Source: Beta vulgaris subsp. vulgaris
Taxonomy: Eukaryota; Streptophyta; Magnoliopsida; Caryophyllales; Amaranthaceae
Reading direction: 5' to 3'
DNA: 64,000 nt
Assembly: GCF_026745355.1 (NCBI RefSeq)
Contig: NC_079209.1
Location: 14,320,894-14,384,893 of the forward strand
This document shows positions 33,401-45,200 of this stretch, one piece after another. Position numbers and translations under genes: made by a program. The notes below the pieces were generated by a model. The model made no database searches and was not told the DNA's origin. It was given only the letters and a program-made list of their open reading frames with translations. Within the stretch, counting starts at the first letter, position 1; each line of letters opens with the position of its first letter.

Positions 33401-33590
33401 ATCTGATATCAGTTTGACAAAACTCAAGTTTAATCAAACCTTTTTCAACATTTTCTCTTAAAAAGTGATGTCTATATGTATATGCTTTACTCTAGAATGA
33501 TGCACTGGATCTTTAGATATACTATAGCACTTGTATTGTCACAATAAATAGGAACACATTCAAAGTTTATTCCATAGTCACTAAGTTGTT
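30459..33590 (-). other. Copia I 3' extension between RNase H and LTR
   Basis: This is a 3.1-kb interval that a standard copia element would not have. The left 1.3 kb (30459-31770) has no convincing frame on either strand. The middle (31778-32560) holds remnants of an extra ORF, described separately. The right part to 33590 is AT-rich. GGAAC/GTTCC words are frequent throughout. Open + strand frames (31021-31610) are antisense to the element and not supported. Confidence 0.7.
31778..32560 (-). pseudogene. Extra 3' ORF of copia I (plant-transposon protein-like), broken
   Basis: On the - strand several short frames join in sense. Near 32250: KRKGTVSFSEFSSRQNLEYF. At 32120-32030, one base shifted: ALIPRTEKRNEVGLLDMCYM. 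Then LPSSFNLTHCIENIVYW, and after another shift GYGALITSLTSSFEV down to a basic KKRKLP-type end near 31780. R(K/T)xxRNEVxLLDxCY(M)(F/Y)C with a downstream LTHCIEN is a pattern I recall from putative plant transposon proteins encoded 3' of pol in SIRE-like elements. The role is unknown; the position is that of the so-called env-like gene, but I see no signal peptide or clear membrane segment. At least two frameshifts. Confidence 0.55.
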
Positions 33591-33593
33591 GTT

Positions 33594-33911
33594 TTATCCA
33601 AAGCATTTGAGAGCAACATGCAGCAGCGCTACATATTCTGCTTCAGCAGTGGATAAAGCAACTGTGTTTTGTTTCTTGGTACTCCAAGAAACTAAACTAT
33701 GACCAAGGAATTGTGCCATACCTGAGGTGCTTTTCCTATTTACAAGATCTCCAGCATAATCTGCATCTGCATATCCTTTTAGTTCGAATGTATCACTTCT
33801 TGGATAGTAGAGTCCAAGATCATCTGTTCCTTTAAGATATCTAAGAATTCTCTTACAGCAGTAGGTGAGACTCCTTTGGATTTGCTTGAAATCTAGCACA
33901 CAAACCAACAC
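33594..33911 (-). CDS. Copia I RNase H
   Basis: The 105-codon frame contains RILRYLKGTDDLGLYY, LKGYADADYAGDLVNRKSTS, FLGHSLVSWSTKKQ and ALSTAEAEYVAL. It is the C-terminal RNase H domain of copia pol, which degrades the RNA strand during cDNA synthesis. The DADYAGD and STAEAEY acidic motifs are present. The start shown is a frame limit inside the polyprotein; upstream is a shift, and the frame runs to a stop-like break after KCFG. Confidence 0.9.
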   Translation of the reverse strand: MLVCVLDFKQIQRSLTYCCKRILRYLKGTDDLGLYYPRSDTFELKGYADADYAGDLVNRKSTSGMAQFLGHSLVSWSTKKQNTVALSTAEAEYVALLHVALKCFG

Positions 33912-34109
33912 TGAAAGCTATGTCTGGACGACTAGCAGTTAGATACAAAAGTGAACCAATCATTCCTCTATATTTTGTTTGATCAACACTTGTTCCTATG
34001 GAGTCTTCATCTAATCTAGTTGAAGTTCCCATAGGAGTGTGATTTATCTTTGAATTTTCGAGGCCATATTTCTTTAATAGTTCCTTTATGTATTTTTGTT
34101 GGTGAACAA

Positions 34110-34842
34110 TTATCCTTTTTCAGTTTGTTTGATTTGTAGTCCAAGAAAGAAATTTAACTCACCCATCATACTCATTTCAAATTCATTGCTCATGAGACTT
34201 GAGAATTCTTTGCACAATGTTTCATTAGTAGCTCCGAATATGATGTCATCAACATATATTTGAACAAGCAAAATATCAGTTCCTTTAGATTTTAGGAACA
34301 AGGTTTTATCAACCTTTCCTCTTTTAAATTGTTTTCTAAAAGGAACTTTGATAATCTCTCATACCATGATCTAGGTGCTTGTTTTAACCCATAAAGAGCT
34401 TTATCAAGCTTGTAGACATGATTTGGGAGATTATTATTTTCGAAACCAGGGGTTGTTCAACATATACATCTTCGTTTAGATAGCCATTTAAAAATGCACA
34501 CTTAACATCCATTTGATATAATTTAAATCCCATGTAAGCAGCAAATGCAATTAAAATTCTAATGGCTTCTAATCTAGCTACAGGAGCAAAGGTTTCTTCA
34601 TAATCAATTCCTTCTTGTTGATTATAACCTTTTACTACAAGTCTAGCTTTGTTTCTTACAATGGTTCCATATTCATCTAGTTTGTTTCTAAACACCCATT
34701 TTAAGCCAATTACTTTTTGTTGTTTAGATGAAGGAACTAGATGCCATACCTTGTTTCTTTCAAACTCATTTAATTCAGCTTGCATTGCAGTAATCCAATC
34801 AGAGTCAGTTAAGGCTTCTTCATGATTTCTTGGTTCCATCAT
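34110..34842 (-). pseudogene. Copia I reverse transcriptase, frameshifted
   Basis: At 34842-34440: [60 protein letters not shown] and [20 protein letters not shown]. After a shift at about 34440-34300, the frame at 34301-34110 has LVQIYVDDIIFGAT, the intact YVDD catalytic motif, and MMGELNFFLGLQIKQ. This is the RVT_2 type RT of copia elements. A linker rich in Ser/Glu/Gln (34925-35158) separates it from integrase. The stop or shift after the YVEQP motif inactivates it. Confidence 0.92.
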
Positions 34843-35199
34843 TGATAGGAACGCATGAAATGCACAAAAGTTCCTTAACTGAGATCTAGTTTGCGTACCT
34901 TTGGATATGTCGCTGATTATGAGTTCACATGGATGTGACTTTTGTTAATCTCCAAGGTTTTGGTTGAAACTCTCTTATAGGAACATGTTGTTCCTCATGA
35001 GTTCCTTGAGTAGATGAGGAACTCTGCTCAGTTGTTCCTCTGTTAGCCTCGGTGGACTCAGTTCCTTCATTTGAGGAACAGGAACTCTTCTCCTCCTTGA
35101 GGAACAGGAACATCATTGATGTCATTATTTTCAATTCCTCGTTCCTTTCCTCTTTCACTTCTTCTTCTTCTTGTGAATCTTGTTCCTTTACTTGGTTGT

Positions 35200-36237
35200 C
35201 TAACCCTATCTCATAGTCATCAACCTGTATGCTTGGATTATTTTGTCAGATTCATCAAAGATTACATGAATGCTTTCTTCAACACACATAGTTCTCTTGT
35301 TATATACTCTATAAGCTTTACTATGTGAGGAGTATCCTAAAAATTTGCTTCATCACTCCTTGCATCAAATTTTCCAAGATTATCTTTTCCATTATTATGC
35401 ACATAACATTTGCACCAAATGTTCTAAAATAGGTGATATTTGGTTTCTTTCCAAAGTAAAGTTCATAAGGAGTTTTATTAATGATAGGTCTCATCATGGC
35501 ACGATTAATTATGTGACAAGCAGTATTAACAGCTTCAGCCCAAAATTCCTTGGAAGTTCACTAGCAATTAACATGGTTCTAGACATTTCCTCCAAAGTTC
35601 TATTTTTCCTTTCTACAACACCATTTTGTTGTGGTGTTCTAGGGGCAGAAAAATTATGATCTAGGCCATTATCTCTGCTTAGTTCATCAAATTTATAATT
35701 TTCGAATTCCTTGCCATGATCTGATCTAATGTGCATTATTTTATGTCCACTTAGTTTTGAACTCTTTTAGCAAAGACAAGGAACTCATCATAAGTTTCAT
35801 CTTTACTAGGAGAAAAATAACCCAAGTGTACCTAGAGTAGTCATCTACAATCACAAGTAATACCTCTTTCCACTTCTGCTTTGAATTCTCATGGGTCCAC
35901 ATAAGTCCATATGAATTAATCTAATGGTTTAGTGGTACTTACAATCGTTTTAGATTTGAAAGAGGATCTTACTTGTTACCTCGTGCACATGCATCACAAA
36001 CTTGATCAATATGAAATTTTATGGATGGTAATCCTAAAACAAGTCTTTTGATCTAAGTTTCTCAAGTAATGAAAAGCTAGCATGTCCTAGACGCTTGTGC
36101 CATAGAAGTGAATCATCTTCAATAACACTAAGACAAGTTAAATTGATTTGAGGAACAAGGTCTAGATCCACAATGTATGTGTTCCCTTTCCTTGTTCCTT
36201 CCAAGATAACCTTCTTAGTTTTAATGTTGATGATCAA
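35200..36237 (-). pseudogene. Copia I GAG-pre-integrase and integrase
   Basis: The pre-integrase part at 36237-36034 carries LLWHKRLGHASFSLLEKLRS (start of the HHCC zinc region). The integrase core at 35736-35509 reads IRSDHGKEFENYKFDEL, APRTPQQNGVVERKNRTLEE, with the D..35..E second acid in the VVERKN segment, and MRPIINKTPYELYFGKKP follows at about 35480. Integrase inserts the cDNA in the host chromosome. The part between 36030 and 35740 is broken by shifts. Confidence 0.88.
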
Positions 36238-36379
36238 GCATTTTTCTTTATCAAATTTTACAGTATTTCCTTTGTCACAGAATTGAGAAATGCTTAATAG
36301 ATTATGTTTTAGACCTTCAACTAAAAATACATTTTCAATGGAGTGTGTAGGTGACTTACCGCCTTACCCATAGCAACTA

Positions 36380-36510
36380 TGTTACCTTTCTTATTATCAC
36401 CAAATGTTACACTCCACCTTCATAGGTTGTGAGTGAGAGAAACTTGTTTTGTCTCCTGTCATGTGCTTGGAACAACCACTATCGAGATACCATGTGTTGT
36501 TCCCCCTCAC
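36380..36510 (-). pseudogene. Copia I protease remnant
   Basis: On the - strand the frame reads NNTWYLDSGCSKHMTGD followed by SFSHSQPM, the retropepsin active site DSG in the copia form with the SKHMTG downstream motif. The frame is short here because of flanking shifts. The stretch 36510-37240 between it and gag is broken, with GTTCC-rich sequence and no long frame. Confidence 0.82.
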
Positions 36511-37249
36511 TCCAACCTGCAAAAATCAACTAGTGTTAGTTGTAGGAACCCCATCTTTCGTGGGTTCCTGTTCTTGACTAGGATTTGTTTTGACAACCCA
36601 TTTTTTCTTACTTATTGTCACATTTTTCCCAATCATCTCAGATTTTAGTTGACATTGATTTATGTAATGACCTACCTTGCCACAATACATACAGACTTAT
36701 CACTAGGTAGATCAACATATTTCTTTGTCTTGTTCCTTTTCTTGTAGTTTTCAAAACCAAGACCTTCCTTCCTTTTGGTCTGTGGTTTCTCAATCCACTT
36801 AGGAACTTTCATGATTTTGCCTCTGTTCCTTGCGACAACCAGTTCCTTTTTAAGATTACAGATCTGTTCCTTTAAAATATTTTCTCTTTATTCATTTTTC
36901 AATCTCAGATCTGTATCCTTTCAAAGGGGTTGATCTTATATCAAAGGAACTCAGAACAGGGACAAATTCCTTCAAGTGTGAAATCTCTAAATTAATTAGA
37001 TAATTTTCATTTTTCAAACTTTCATAACATTCTTTGATTTTAAGTTTTTATCAAAAAATCAAAGATCTTGTTTCAACATCTGTTCTCATTTTCTTAAGCC
37101 ATTCTATGTGTTCCTTGCAAACTTTAAGGCTTGTTCCGTTTGTTTACGTTTTTCACGTTCATCTCTACATTCAAGAATTGCATCATAAAGAAGATCATAT
37201 ATTTCAGCCTAGTTTTACCATCTAGTTCTGACTCAAGTCCATGTTGACT

Positions 37250-37856
37250 TACCTCAATTTTTCTTCATCTTCTTTTTCGTCAGTGTTTGCCATGAGGCAA
37301 AGGTTTGCTGTTTCTTCAGTTGGTTGTTCCTCTTCTTCTTCCGTCTCTGAATCTCCCCAAGCAGCTATCATAGCTTTGCGCACATTTGCCTTAGAGAAAG
37401 GTGCTTTTGATTCTTTGTTCCTTTCAGCAAAGCGTTCCTTGTTCCTTTCTTTGGTTTTGTCATTTTCCCAAAGAGGACATTCCTTGATGAAGTGATCTGT
37501 ACTACCACATTTATGACAAGCAGCTTTGTTAGAAAATTTCTTAGTTTTACCTTTGAAGTTTCCATTCTTCATGTTCCTGTACATCTTTCGAAATTTTCGA
37601 ACCATGAGGGATATCATCTTCATCATCTGCTTTGAGAGCAATTGATTTTGATTTGGAGCTTTCACCATACTCAGTATCAAGGTGAAGCTCATGAGTCATA
37701 AGTGACCCTGCCAGCTGTTCTAAGTTGAACTTAGTGAAATCTTTTGTTTCTTGAAGAGCAGTGACTTTAGCCATCCATCTGTCCTTAGGAAGACTCCTAA
37801 GAACCTTTCGAACCTGTTCCTCAGATGAAATAAACTTTCCAAGAGAAGCCAACTCA
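37250..37856 (-). pseudogene. Copia I gag, C-terminal half with zinc knuckle
   Basis: The gag frame continues here left of the CACTA II insertion: LGKFISSEEQVRKVLRSLP, FNLEQLAGSLMTHELHLD, then after a shift a basic region and the CCHC knuckle CHKCGSTDHFIKEC (about 37530). Then KAMIAAWGDSETEEEEEQ and NLCLMANTDEKED, typical of SIRE-like gag ends. It binds element RNA. The N-terminal half is at 47542-47073. Confidence 0.9.
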
Positions 37857-37859
37857 TTA

Positions 37860-38270
37860 CACAACAAGAATGTTGGGGTTTAGTGTCCGACAAAATCGGA
37901 CGGTAAAAAAGCGGGAACGGATGGTAAATAAATTAGCATCCGCCAACGGACGCTAAAGAGCCGATGCAAAACCCTTGGTCGCTAATGGCTGGATTAGCGT
38001 CCTATTGACGGACGCTAAGTATTAGCGACCGCTTTTACTAAGTGCACGTCCGCAAAAAAGCCTGATGCAAAATAGCGTCCGTTTTGTGCGGCGGACGCTA
38101 GTTAGCGTCCGTTTAGTGTGGCGGACGCTAGTAAGCGTCTGTTAAAGCGGACGCAAGTTAGCGTCTGTCACGCTGGCAGACGCTAATTCCTCGACCTCTT
38201 GCATGGTTCAAATTACTTTTAGCGGACGTTAACTTCATAGGCGGACGCTAATTTCCCTTTTCTTTTTTTT
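37860..38270. repeat. CACTA II left terminal and subterminal repeats
   Basis: Terminal CACAACAAGAAT is followed by about 15 copies of (T)AGCGTCCG / CGGACGCTAA words in both orientations over 400 bp. These are the presumed binding sites of the element's second protein. The matching array is at 46835-47069. Confidence 0.9.
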
Positions 38271-38517
38271 TAATTACAATGCTAATTGTATTTGAATAGT
38301 TTTTAACCTGTTGCGTTTTCCAACAAAATATATACTCAAGCTGTCCGCTAATGCGCCGAATTCTGCACTAATGACCTGTTTGCATTAAATATAAATTCAT
38401 AAATACACTAATATAAATTCATACATACATAAACATAAGTTAACGGTTTTAACTAAATTATATGTTTTCACGTCCCGAAATACAAACAAGATAGATAGTG
38501 TAAGCTAATGTAGGATC

Positions 38518-41500
38518 CTAAGTCGCACACGCATCACCACCGCCGTTGGGGGGGTCTTGAGGCCCGGTAGAGGGGAATGAACCACCACACTGGCTAATCA
38601 TCTGGCTGTATGTCTCCATAGTGGCCCTCATCTGCGCCAGGTACTCATCATACACCCTGCGATCCTCCTCTCTCTCCTTTTGCCTGGCGATGCGTTCCTC
38701 TTCTCTCTCCTTCTGCATCCGCTCACGTTCTCTTTGCATCTCGGCTCTCTCTTCCTCAAACTTCGCAAACAACTGAGATAACATGGAAGGAGAGCAACTG
38801 GAGGAAGAACTACCTCCTCCCCTCGAAGACCTCTCAAAATAGAGGTTTGCACTCGTCCCCAAACCAGGAACCCACCCTTTCTTTCTGCCACCAACAGTCT
38901 CAAAGAAAATCTGGTTCGGGGCCTTGGTTTCACCTCTTTCTTCACATTGAGCAAGAGTTTTGTCATAACTTTTCCTGCAAGAATGGATTAAGCAAGTTTA
39001 AGACACTTAGCCAATGAAAATAAGAAAACTAAGCCATTTCGAGCCTTTTTTGGGTTTCATGTTCCTATAATCCTACCTCTATGTCTATTTCAAGTTCTAA
39101 TGGCTCATGCAAGTCCTAGAATACTCATTTAAACTTTCTACTACTTGGTTGTATGATTTCAAGCAAGTTTAAGACACTTAGCCAATCAAAATGAGATAAA
39201 CTAAGCCATTTCGAGCCTTTTTTGGGTTTCATGTTCCTATAATCCTACCTCAATGTCTATTTCAAGTTCTAATGGCTCATGTAAGTCCTAGATTACTCAT
39301 TTAAACTTTCTACTACTTGGTTGTATGATTTCAAGCAAGTTTAAGATACTTAGCCAATCAAAATGAGAAAAACTAAGTCATTTCGAGCCCTTTTTTTGAT
39401 TTCATGTTCCTATAATCCTACCTCTATGCCTATTTCAAGTTCTAATGGCTCATGCAAGTCCTAGAATAATCATTTAAAATTTCTACTACTTGGTTGTATG
39501 ATTTCACGCAAGTTTAAGATACTTAGCCAATCAAAATGAGAAAAACTAAGCCATTTCGAGCCTATTTTGGGTTTCATGTTCCTATAATCCTACCTCTATG
39601 TATATTTCAAGTTCTAATGGTTCATGCAAGTCCTAGAATACTCATTTAAACTTTCTACTACTTGGTTGTATGATTTCAAGCAAGTTTAAGATACTTAGCC
39701 AATCAAAATGAGAAAACTAAGCCATTTCGAGCCCTTTTTTGGATTCCATGTTCCTATAATCCTACCTCTATGCCTATTTCAAGTTCTAATGGCTCATGCA
39801 AGTCCTAGAATACTCATTTAAACTTTCTACTACTTGGTTGTATGATTCTAAGCAAGTTTAAGACACTTAGCCAATCAAAATGAGAAAAACTAAGCCATTT
39901 CGAGCCCTTTTTGGGTTTCATGTTCCTATAATCCTACCTCTATGCCTATTTCAAGTTCTAATGGCTCATGCAAGTCCTAGAATACTCATTTAAACTTTCT
40001 ACTACTTGGTTGTATGATTCTAAGCAAGTTTAAGACACTTAGCCAATCAAAATGAGAAAAACTAAGCCATTTCGAGCCCTTTTTGGGTTTCATGTTCCTA
40101 TAATCCTACCTCTATGCCTATTTCAAGTTCTAATGGCTCATGCAAGTCATAGAATACTCATTTAAACTTTCTACTACTTAGTTGTATGATTCTAACCAAG
40201 TTTAAGACACTTAGCCAATCAAAATGAGAAAAACTAAGCCATTTCGAGCCCTTTTTGGGTTTCATGTTCCTATAATCATACGTCTATGCCTATTTCAAGT
40301 TCTAATGGCTCATGTAAGTCCTAGAATACTCATTTAAACTTTCGACTACTTGGTTGTATGATTTCAAGCAAGTTTAAGATACTTAGCCAATCAAAATGAG
40401 AAAAACTAAGCCATTTCGAGCCCTTTTTTGGATTTCATGTTCCTATAATCCTACCTCTATGCCTATTTCAAGTTCTAATGGCTCATGCAAGTCCTAGAAT
40501 ACTCATTTAAATTTTCTACTACTTGGTTGTATGATTCTAACCAAGTTTAAGACACTTAGCCAATCAAAATGAGAAAAACTAAGCCATTTCGAGCCCTTTT
40601 TGGGTTTCATGTTTCTATAATCCTACCTGTATGCATATTTCAAGTTCTAATGGCTCATGCAAGTCCTAGAATACTCATTTAAACTTTCTACTACTTGGTT
40701 GTATGATTTCAAGCAAGTTTAAGACACTTAGCCAATCAAAATGAGAAAAACTAAGTCATTTGGAGCCCTTTTTGGATTTCATGTTCCTATAATCCTCCCT
40801 CTATGCCTATTTCAAGTTCTAATGGCTCATGCAAGTCCTAGAATACTCATTTAAACTTTCTACTACTTGGTTGTATGATTTCAAGCAAGTTTAAGACACT
40901 TAGCCAATCAAAATGAGATAAACTAAGCCATTTTGAGCCTTTTTTGGGTTTCATGTTCATTTACCTTGATTTTTTGGACTTTGTCATTGATCGGCACCTT
41001 CTTTCCAGACTCAGCCCTCATGTGTGTGTCCATGAACAAGTCCACAGCGGAAGGCAGCACCCCTCCACGCTGTGCGGCCTACACGTTCAAAGACATTAAT
41101 TAAATCAAGTTTCTAGATCAAATGTATTCAAACAAGTTACACTTACCGATCTCTTGGCGCGCTCTGCTGAGGAAATGGAGCCCTGGACATGAGAAGGAGG
41201 TACGCTGCTGGTCAAGTCACCTCCTCGCCGGTTCTTGCTAGCCTTTTGAGATCGTGCTTTGAACTCCTTGTCCTGAGCATTCTTCATCATCTGCTCGTGA
41301 ATGCTTAGAGACAACCATGTCGGACAAACACCACCCTTCTTCTTTACTATCGAGTGGTGATTATCTTTCAATCTTTTGGCCATTTTCCTGTCGTATGTAG
41401 ACCTCACTTGAGATTGAAGCTCCTCCCTCCATTTATATGTGCCCTACATGCATATAACAAACCAATCACAAAGGGTTAGTTTACATATTATAAACTTAAG

Positions 41501-41945
41501 TATAAAGGGTTAGTTTACGTATATAAAAAAACTAATCACAACGAGTTAATATTTTATTATTATGAACTCAACAAATATGATTTCACCTTAAAAATAAAGA
41601 ACCAAAGGTTTTTTGTATCGTCATCAACCTGCGAATAGTTCCTCCATGGATGATGGAAATGTTGCTTGAAGCATTTAGTCATGTCGCGAATGACTCCATT
41701 GTCTTCAAACCTGATAAAAGCAATTAAAACCAAGTGAACAACACCAATAAAATCTATTAAAAGTAATAAAGTATTACGCTCATAATATAACTTACCAAAG
41801 TCCATTGGGATCCAACTCCTTTTTCTTGTCACCTACCCCAGCCTCATGATTATCCTCGTCCCTCTCCAACTCGCCATCACGCTCAGGCCCCTCTCTGCCA
41901 CTACCCCCATCACGAGGACCACCTCCGGATCCGGTACCTGATGAA
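38518..41945 (-). CDS. CACTA II second gene (Transposase_24, Ptta/En/Spm type)
   Basis: A multi-exon gene read right to left. An exon ends KKKELDPNGLW (about 41810, donor gtaagt). An exon at about 41720-41590 has FIRFEDNGVIRDMTKCFKQH and HHPWRNYSQVDDDTKNLWF. The exon at 41407-41150 has YDRKMAKRLKDNHHSIVKKK and HVQGSISSAERAKRS. A short exon ends DKVQKIK at 40965. The last exon starts at 38974 with KSYDKTLAQCEERGE, continues APNQIFFETVGGRKKGWVPG, and ends in a Glu/Arg coiled coil (EREEERIARQKEREE) and a stop at 38518. The pattern is the plant transposase (Ptta/En/Spm) family, thought to bind CACTA ends. The last intron is 2 kb of tandem repeat. Confidence 0.85.
38975..40964. repeat. 172-bp tandem array filling an intron of the CACTA II second gene
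   Basis: About 11.5 head-to-tail copies of a 171-173-bp unit. The phrase (a)agcaagtttaaga(c/t)acttagcc starts near 38991, 39161, 39333, 39506, 39678, 39850, 40021, 40193, 40366, 40538, 40710 and 40882. Copies differ by a few substitutions, and variant forms (gattctaag, gattctaacc, gatttcaag) occur in neighbouring blocks. The array starts and stops within about 20 bp of the predicted splice sites (donor 40964, acceptor 38975), so it makes up essentially the whole intron. Confidence 0.93.
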
Positions 41946-42206
41946 ATTTGCAAAAGCTTGAAAGTAATCACATATTATAATCAATAAACTATGAAATTAA
42001 TCATAAACAAATTATAAAACCGTAGTACAAAATATTGAAAATCACATAATTAATCAATTTGGAAAAACTTCAAATTAAAAACATATTAAATGACTAAAAC
42101 ACATATAATAAAATAAATAATATGTCTTACATAGAGGTTGCACTAGCGATAAAATGACAAACATAGTCTTACAACAAAAGCAAACTACATAAGGTAACAA
42201 AATACA

Positions 42207-45200
42207 CTAAACGTCATCAAACAAATCATCCTCGTCATCATCATCGTCAGTCAAATCACCAGTCTCGTCGCTGCTTTCATAATCACTTGGTTCTCCTTGT
42301 TCATTCGGCGCCTCAAATTCCATGATCTCATCATTATTGTTGTCGTCACCAGCATCATAATCTGGTATCTCATCCGGAGCACAAAGAACTGCAGCGGTAT
42401 CAACTCTTTCCTCCTGGAGAACATCCAAATCAACCGGGGCATCAACTTTGGACCTTGCCTTCGTTTTAAACACAGCCCACCATTGCACTTTATCCCTCCT
42501 AAGACTGGGATACGGCGCGTAGTATACTTGGCTAACTTGGTACGACAATACAAACGGATCATATTTTGGGTATTTCTTGGTGTGATTGACTTCCACAAGT
42601 TTGTACTTTCATGAATGTTCATACCCTTGTCCGAGTCCATCCAATTGCACTTGAACAAAATTGTCTTATAAACAGCCAAATTACATGGTACACCAGTTCA
42701 ATAACCTCCTCCAAAATGCCAAAGTAATCAGCTCTATCAGCAGCTTGTACACATACACCATAGTTCATAGTTGACTTATTCTTGCCATATTCCTGTGTAT
42801 GAAAGTTATATCCATTCACAAAGAACTGATTCCACGTTCTCACTTGTCTGGAAGGACCCATAGCAAGAGCTCGAGTGACATCGTCACTTGTCATGGCACC
42901 AAGGACCTGATTTTAGGGACTAAGTTAGTTCATGAAGGAATCTCAATGGTTATAACAAATAATGTACGAAACTCACATTTGTCTTGAACCAACTAGGGAA
43001 CTCGGCTTCGCATTTGCTCCACACATCATCCTTAGCAATGTTCGGTCTTGAATTGACAATATAATCCTCGAATCGCCTTGAGTAAGTAATGTCACACACG
43101 TTAGGCAAAGGACAAGTAGAATGTAACACAATGGGTCTACAACTTCTCACCAAATTACCTTTCATAATCACTTAAGATGCCACTGTTTGCAAGTACGTAA
43201 AGATGTGCTCGATCGTACTCCTTGTCTTGCAACCATCGCAAACGTCCATCTGTTCCCGGTCGACCGCAGTCTTCCCTGAACAACTCGGGGACACCAAGAC
43301 CATGTGTGCTAGCGACATCAGGATTGACATTTCTTCCTAAGTCCCTTGATTTTGTGTCAACCCCGGGCTGAAAGTAGTTGGAGCAGAAGTTCGCTATCTC
43401 CTCAGTTACGTAGGCATTGCATATTGAACCTTCAACACGTGCTTTGTTTCCCACTTTACGTTTTAAGTGGTTAAGCAACCTGTCAGTAAGGTGAGGATTA
43501 GCATTTATGTATGAATTAGTATTGTATGACACTTAAAACAAATTCAATTACCTTTCGAAAGGGTACATCCATCTATACTGGACGGGGCCACCAACTTTTG
43601 CTTCATAAGGCAAGTGAACCGGCAAGTGCTCCATTGAATTAAAAAATGATGGAGGAAAGATTTTTTCCAACTTGCATAAGATCTCAGCGATGTTGTTCTC
43701 TAAGCGCTTCATCTCACTGACTTTGATTGTGGACGCACACAAGTCTCGAAAGAATTGACTTATTTCGGTTATCGCCTTCCAAACATGCAAAGGAAGCAAT
43801 TCTTTTAGACCAACCGGCAACAGCCTCTCCATGAATACATGACAGTCATGGCTCTTCAATCCTTGCAATTTACTACAACTAAGATCCACGCATCTACTCA
43901 AGTTCGATGCAAAGCCATCTGGAAACTTAAGTCACGTACCCACTCACAAAATACCTTTTTCTGAGCCTTGTCGAGTGTGTAAGGTGTTTAGGCTTGGCCA
44001 AATTCCCCACACCATCATCAACAAGCTCCAGTTCCCGGCGTTTGCAAACACGTGCCATATCCTTTCTTACACTAAGGGTGTCTGAAGTTTGACCTTCACA
44101 TCCATCACAGTGTTAATGAGTTGGTCGAAAAAATTCTTCTCAACATGCATGACATCTAAGTTGTGACGGATAATCAAATCTTTCCAATATGGAAGCTCCC
44201 ACAAAATATTCTGTTTCAACCAACCTTTTTTATCCTTCTTCAATCGGTTCAGGCCTCGGGACCATCAGTTGCTTTAGGTAAGTCCTTCACGCACTGCCAC
44301 AGTTCCTCTCCAGACTTATGTGAGGAGCTACGCCATTCTCAACCTTATTCTTACAAAAAGCAGTCTTATTCCTTCAAATGGGTGGTCAGAATGAAGAAAT
44401 TGTCGATGACAATCGAACCATGTCACTTTCCCCCATGTTCAAGCCAGAATGCTTGCTTTTATCCATGCAATAAGGACATGCCTTCTTTCCAGCAGTAGAC
44501 CATCGGACAACATACCATACGCAGGAAAGTCACTAATTGTCCAAAGCAGCGATGCTCGAAGGTTGAAATTTTGCTTCCTTGAAACATCATAGGTCGTAGC
44601 CCCAATATGCCACAACTGCTTCAACTCTTCAACTAGAGGCTGCATAAACACATCCAAGTTTCCTTTGGGATTTTTAGGTCCCGGAACGAGCAAAGAAAGA
44701 AACATGAATGGTTTCTTCATGCACATGGATGGAGGCAAATTGTATGGTGTGAGGATAACTGGCCAGCATGAATATTGCCCTCCAAACTTACCATATGGAG
44801 AAAATCCATCGGTGCACAGCCCGAGTCTAACATTTCGAGCCTCAGCGGCGAAATCGGGAAAGGTTCTATCAAAGTGTTTCCATGCTTCACTGTCACTTGG
44901 ATGTGTAAGGTACCCTGCATTCGAGGATTGTCGGCATGCCATGTCTTTTCTCAGAGATATTCTTAGTTGCAAACAACCTCTGCAACCTCGGTGTGATTGG
45001 AAAGTACTTAACACTTTTGCAGGAATAAGTTTGCCCTTAGAAGTTTTCTTGTACCGATCACTACCGCAACACTACATTTATCTAAGTGAGCATCGCCCTT
45101 CCAAAACAACATACAACCTTTAGGACATGCATGTATCCTCTCATGAGGAAGCTCCAAACCCTTTAGAACTTTCTTTGTGTCGTAGAAAGTTCTTCCCATG

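Noticed and set aside
38975..40964. CRISPR-like array
   Set aside because: Units are contiguous 172-bp tandem repeats without unique spacers, in a plant transposon intron.
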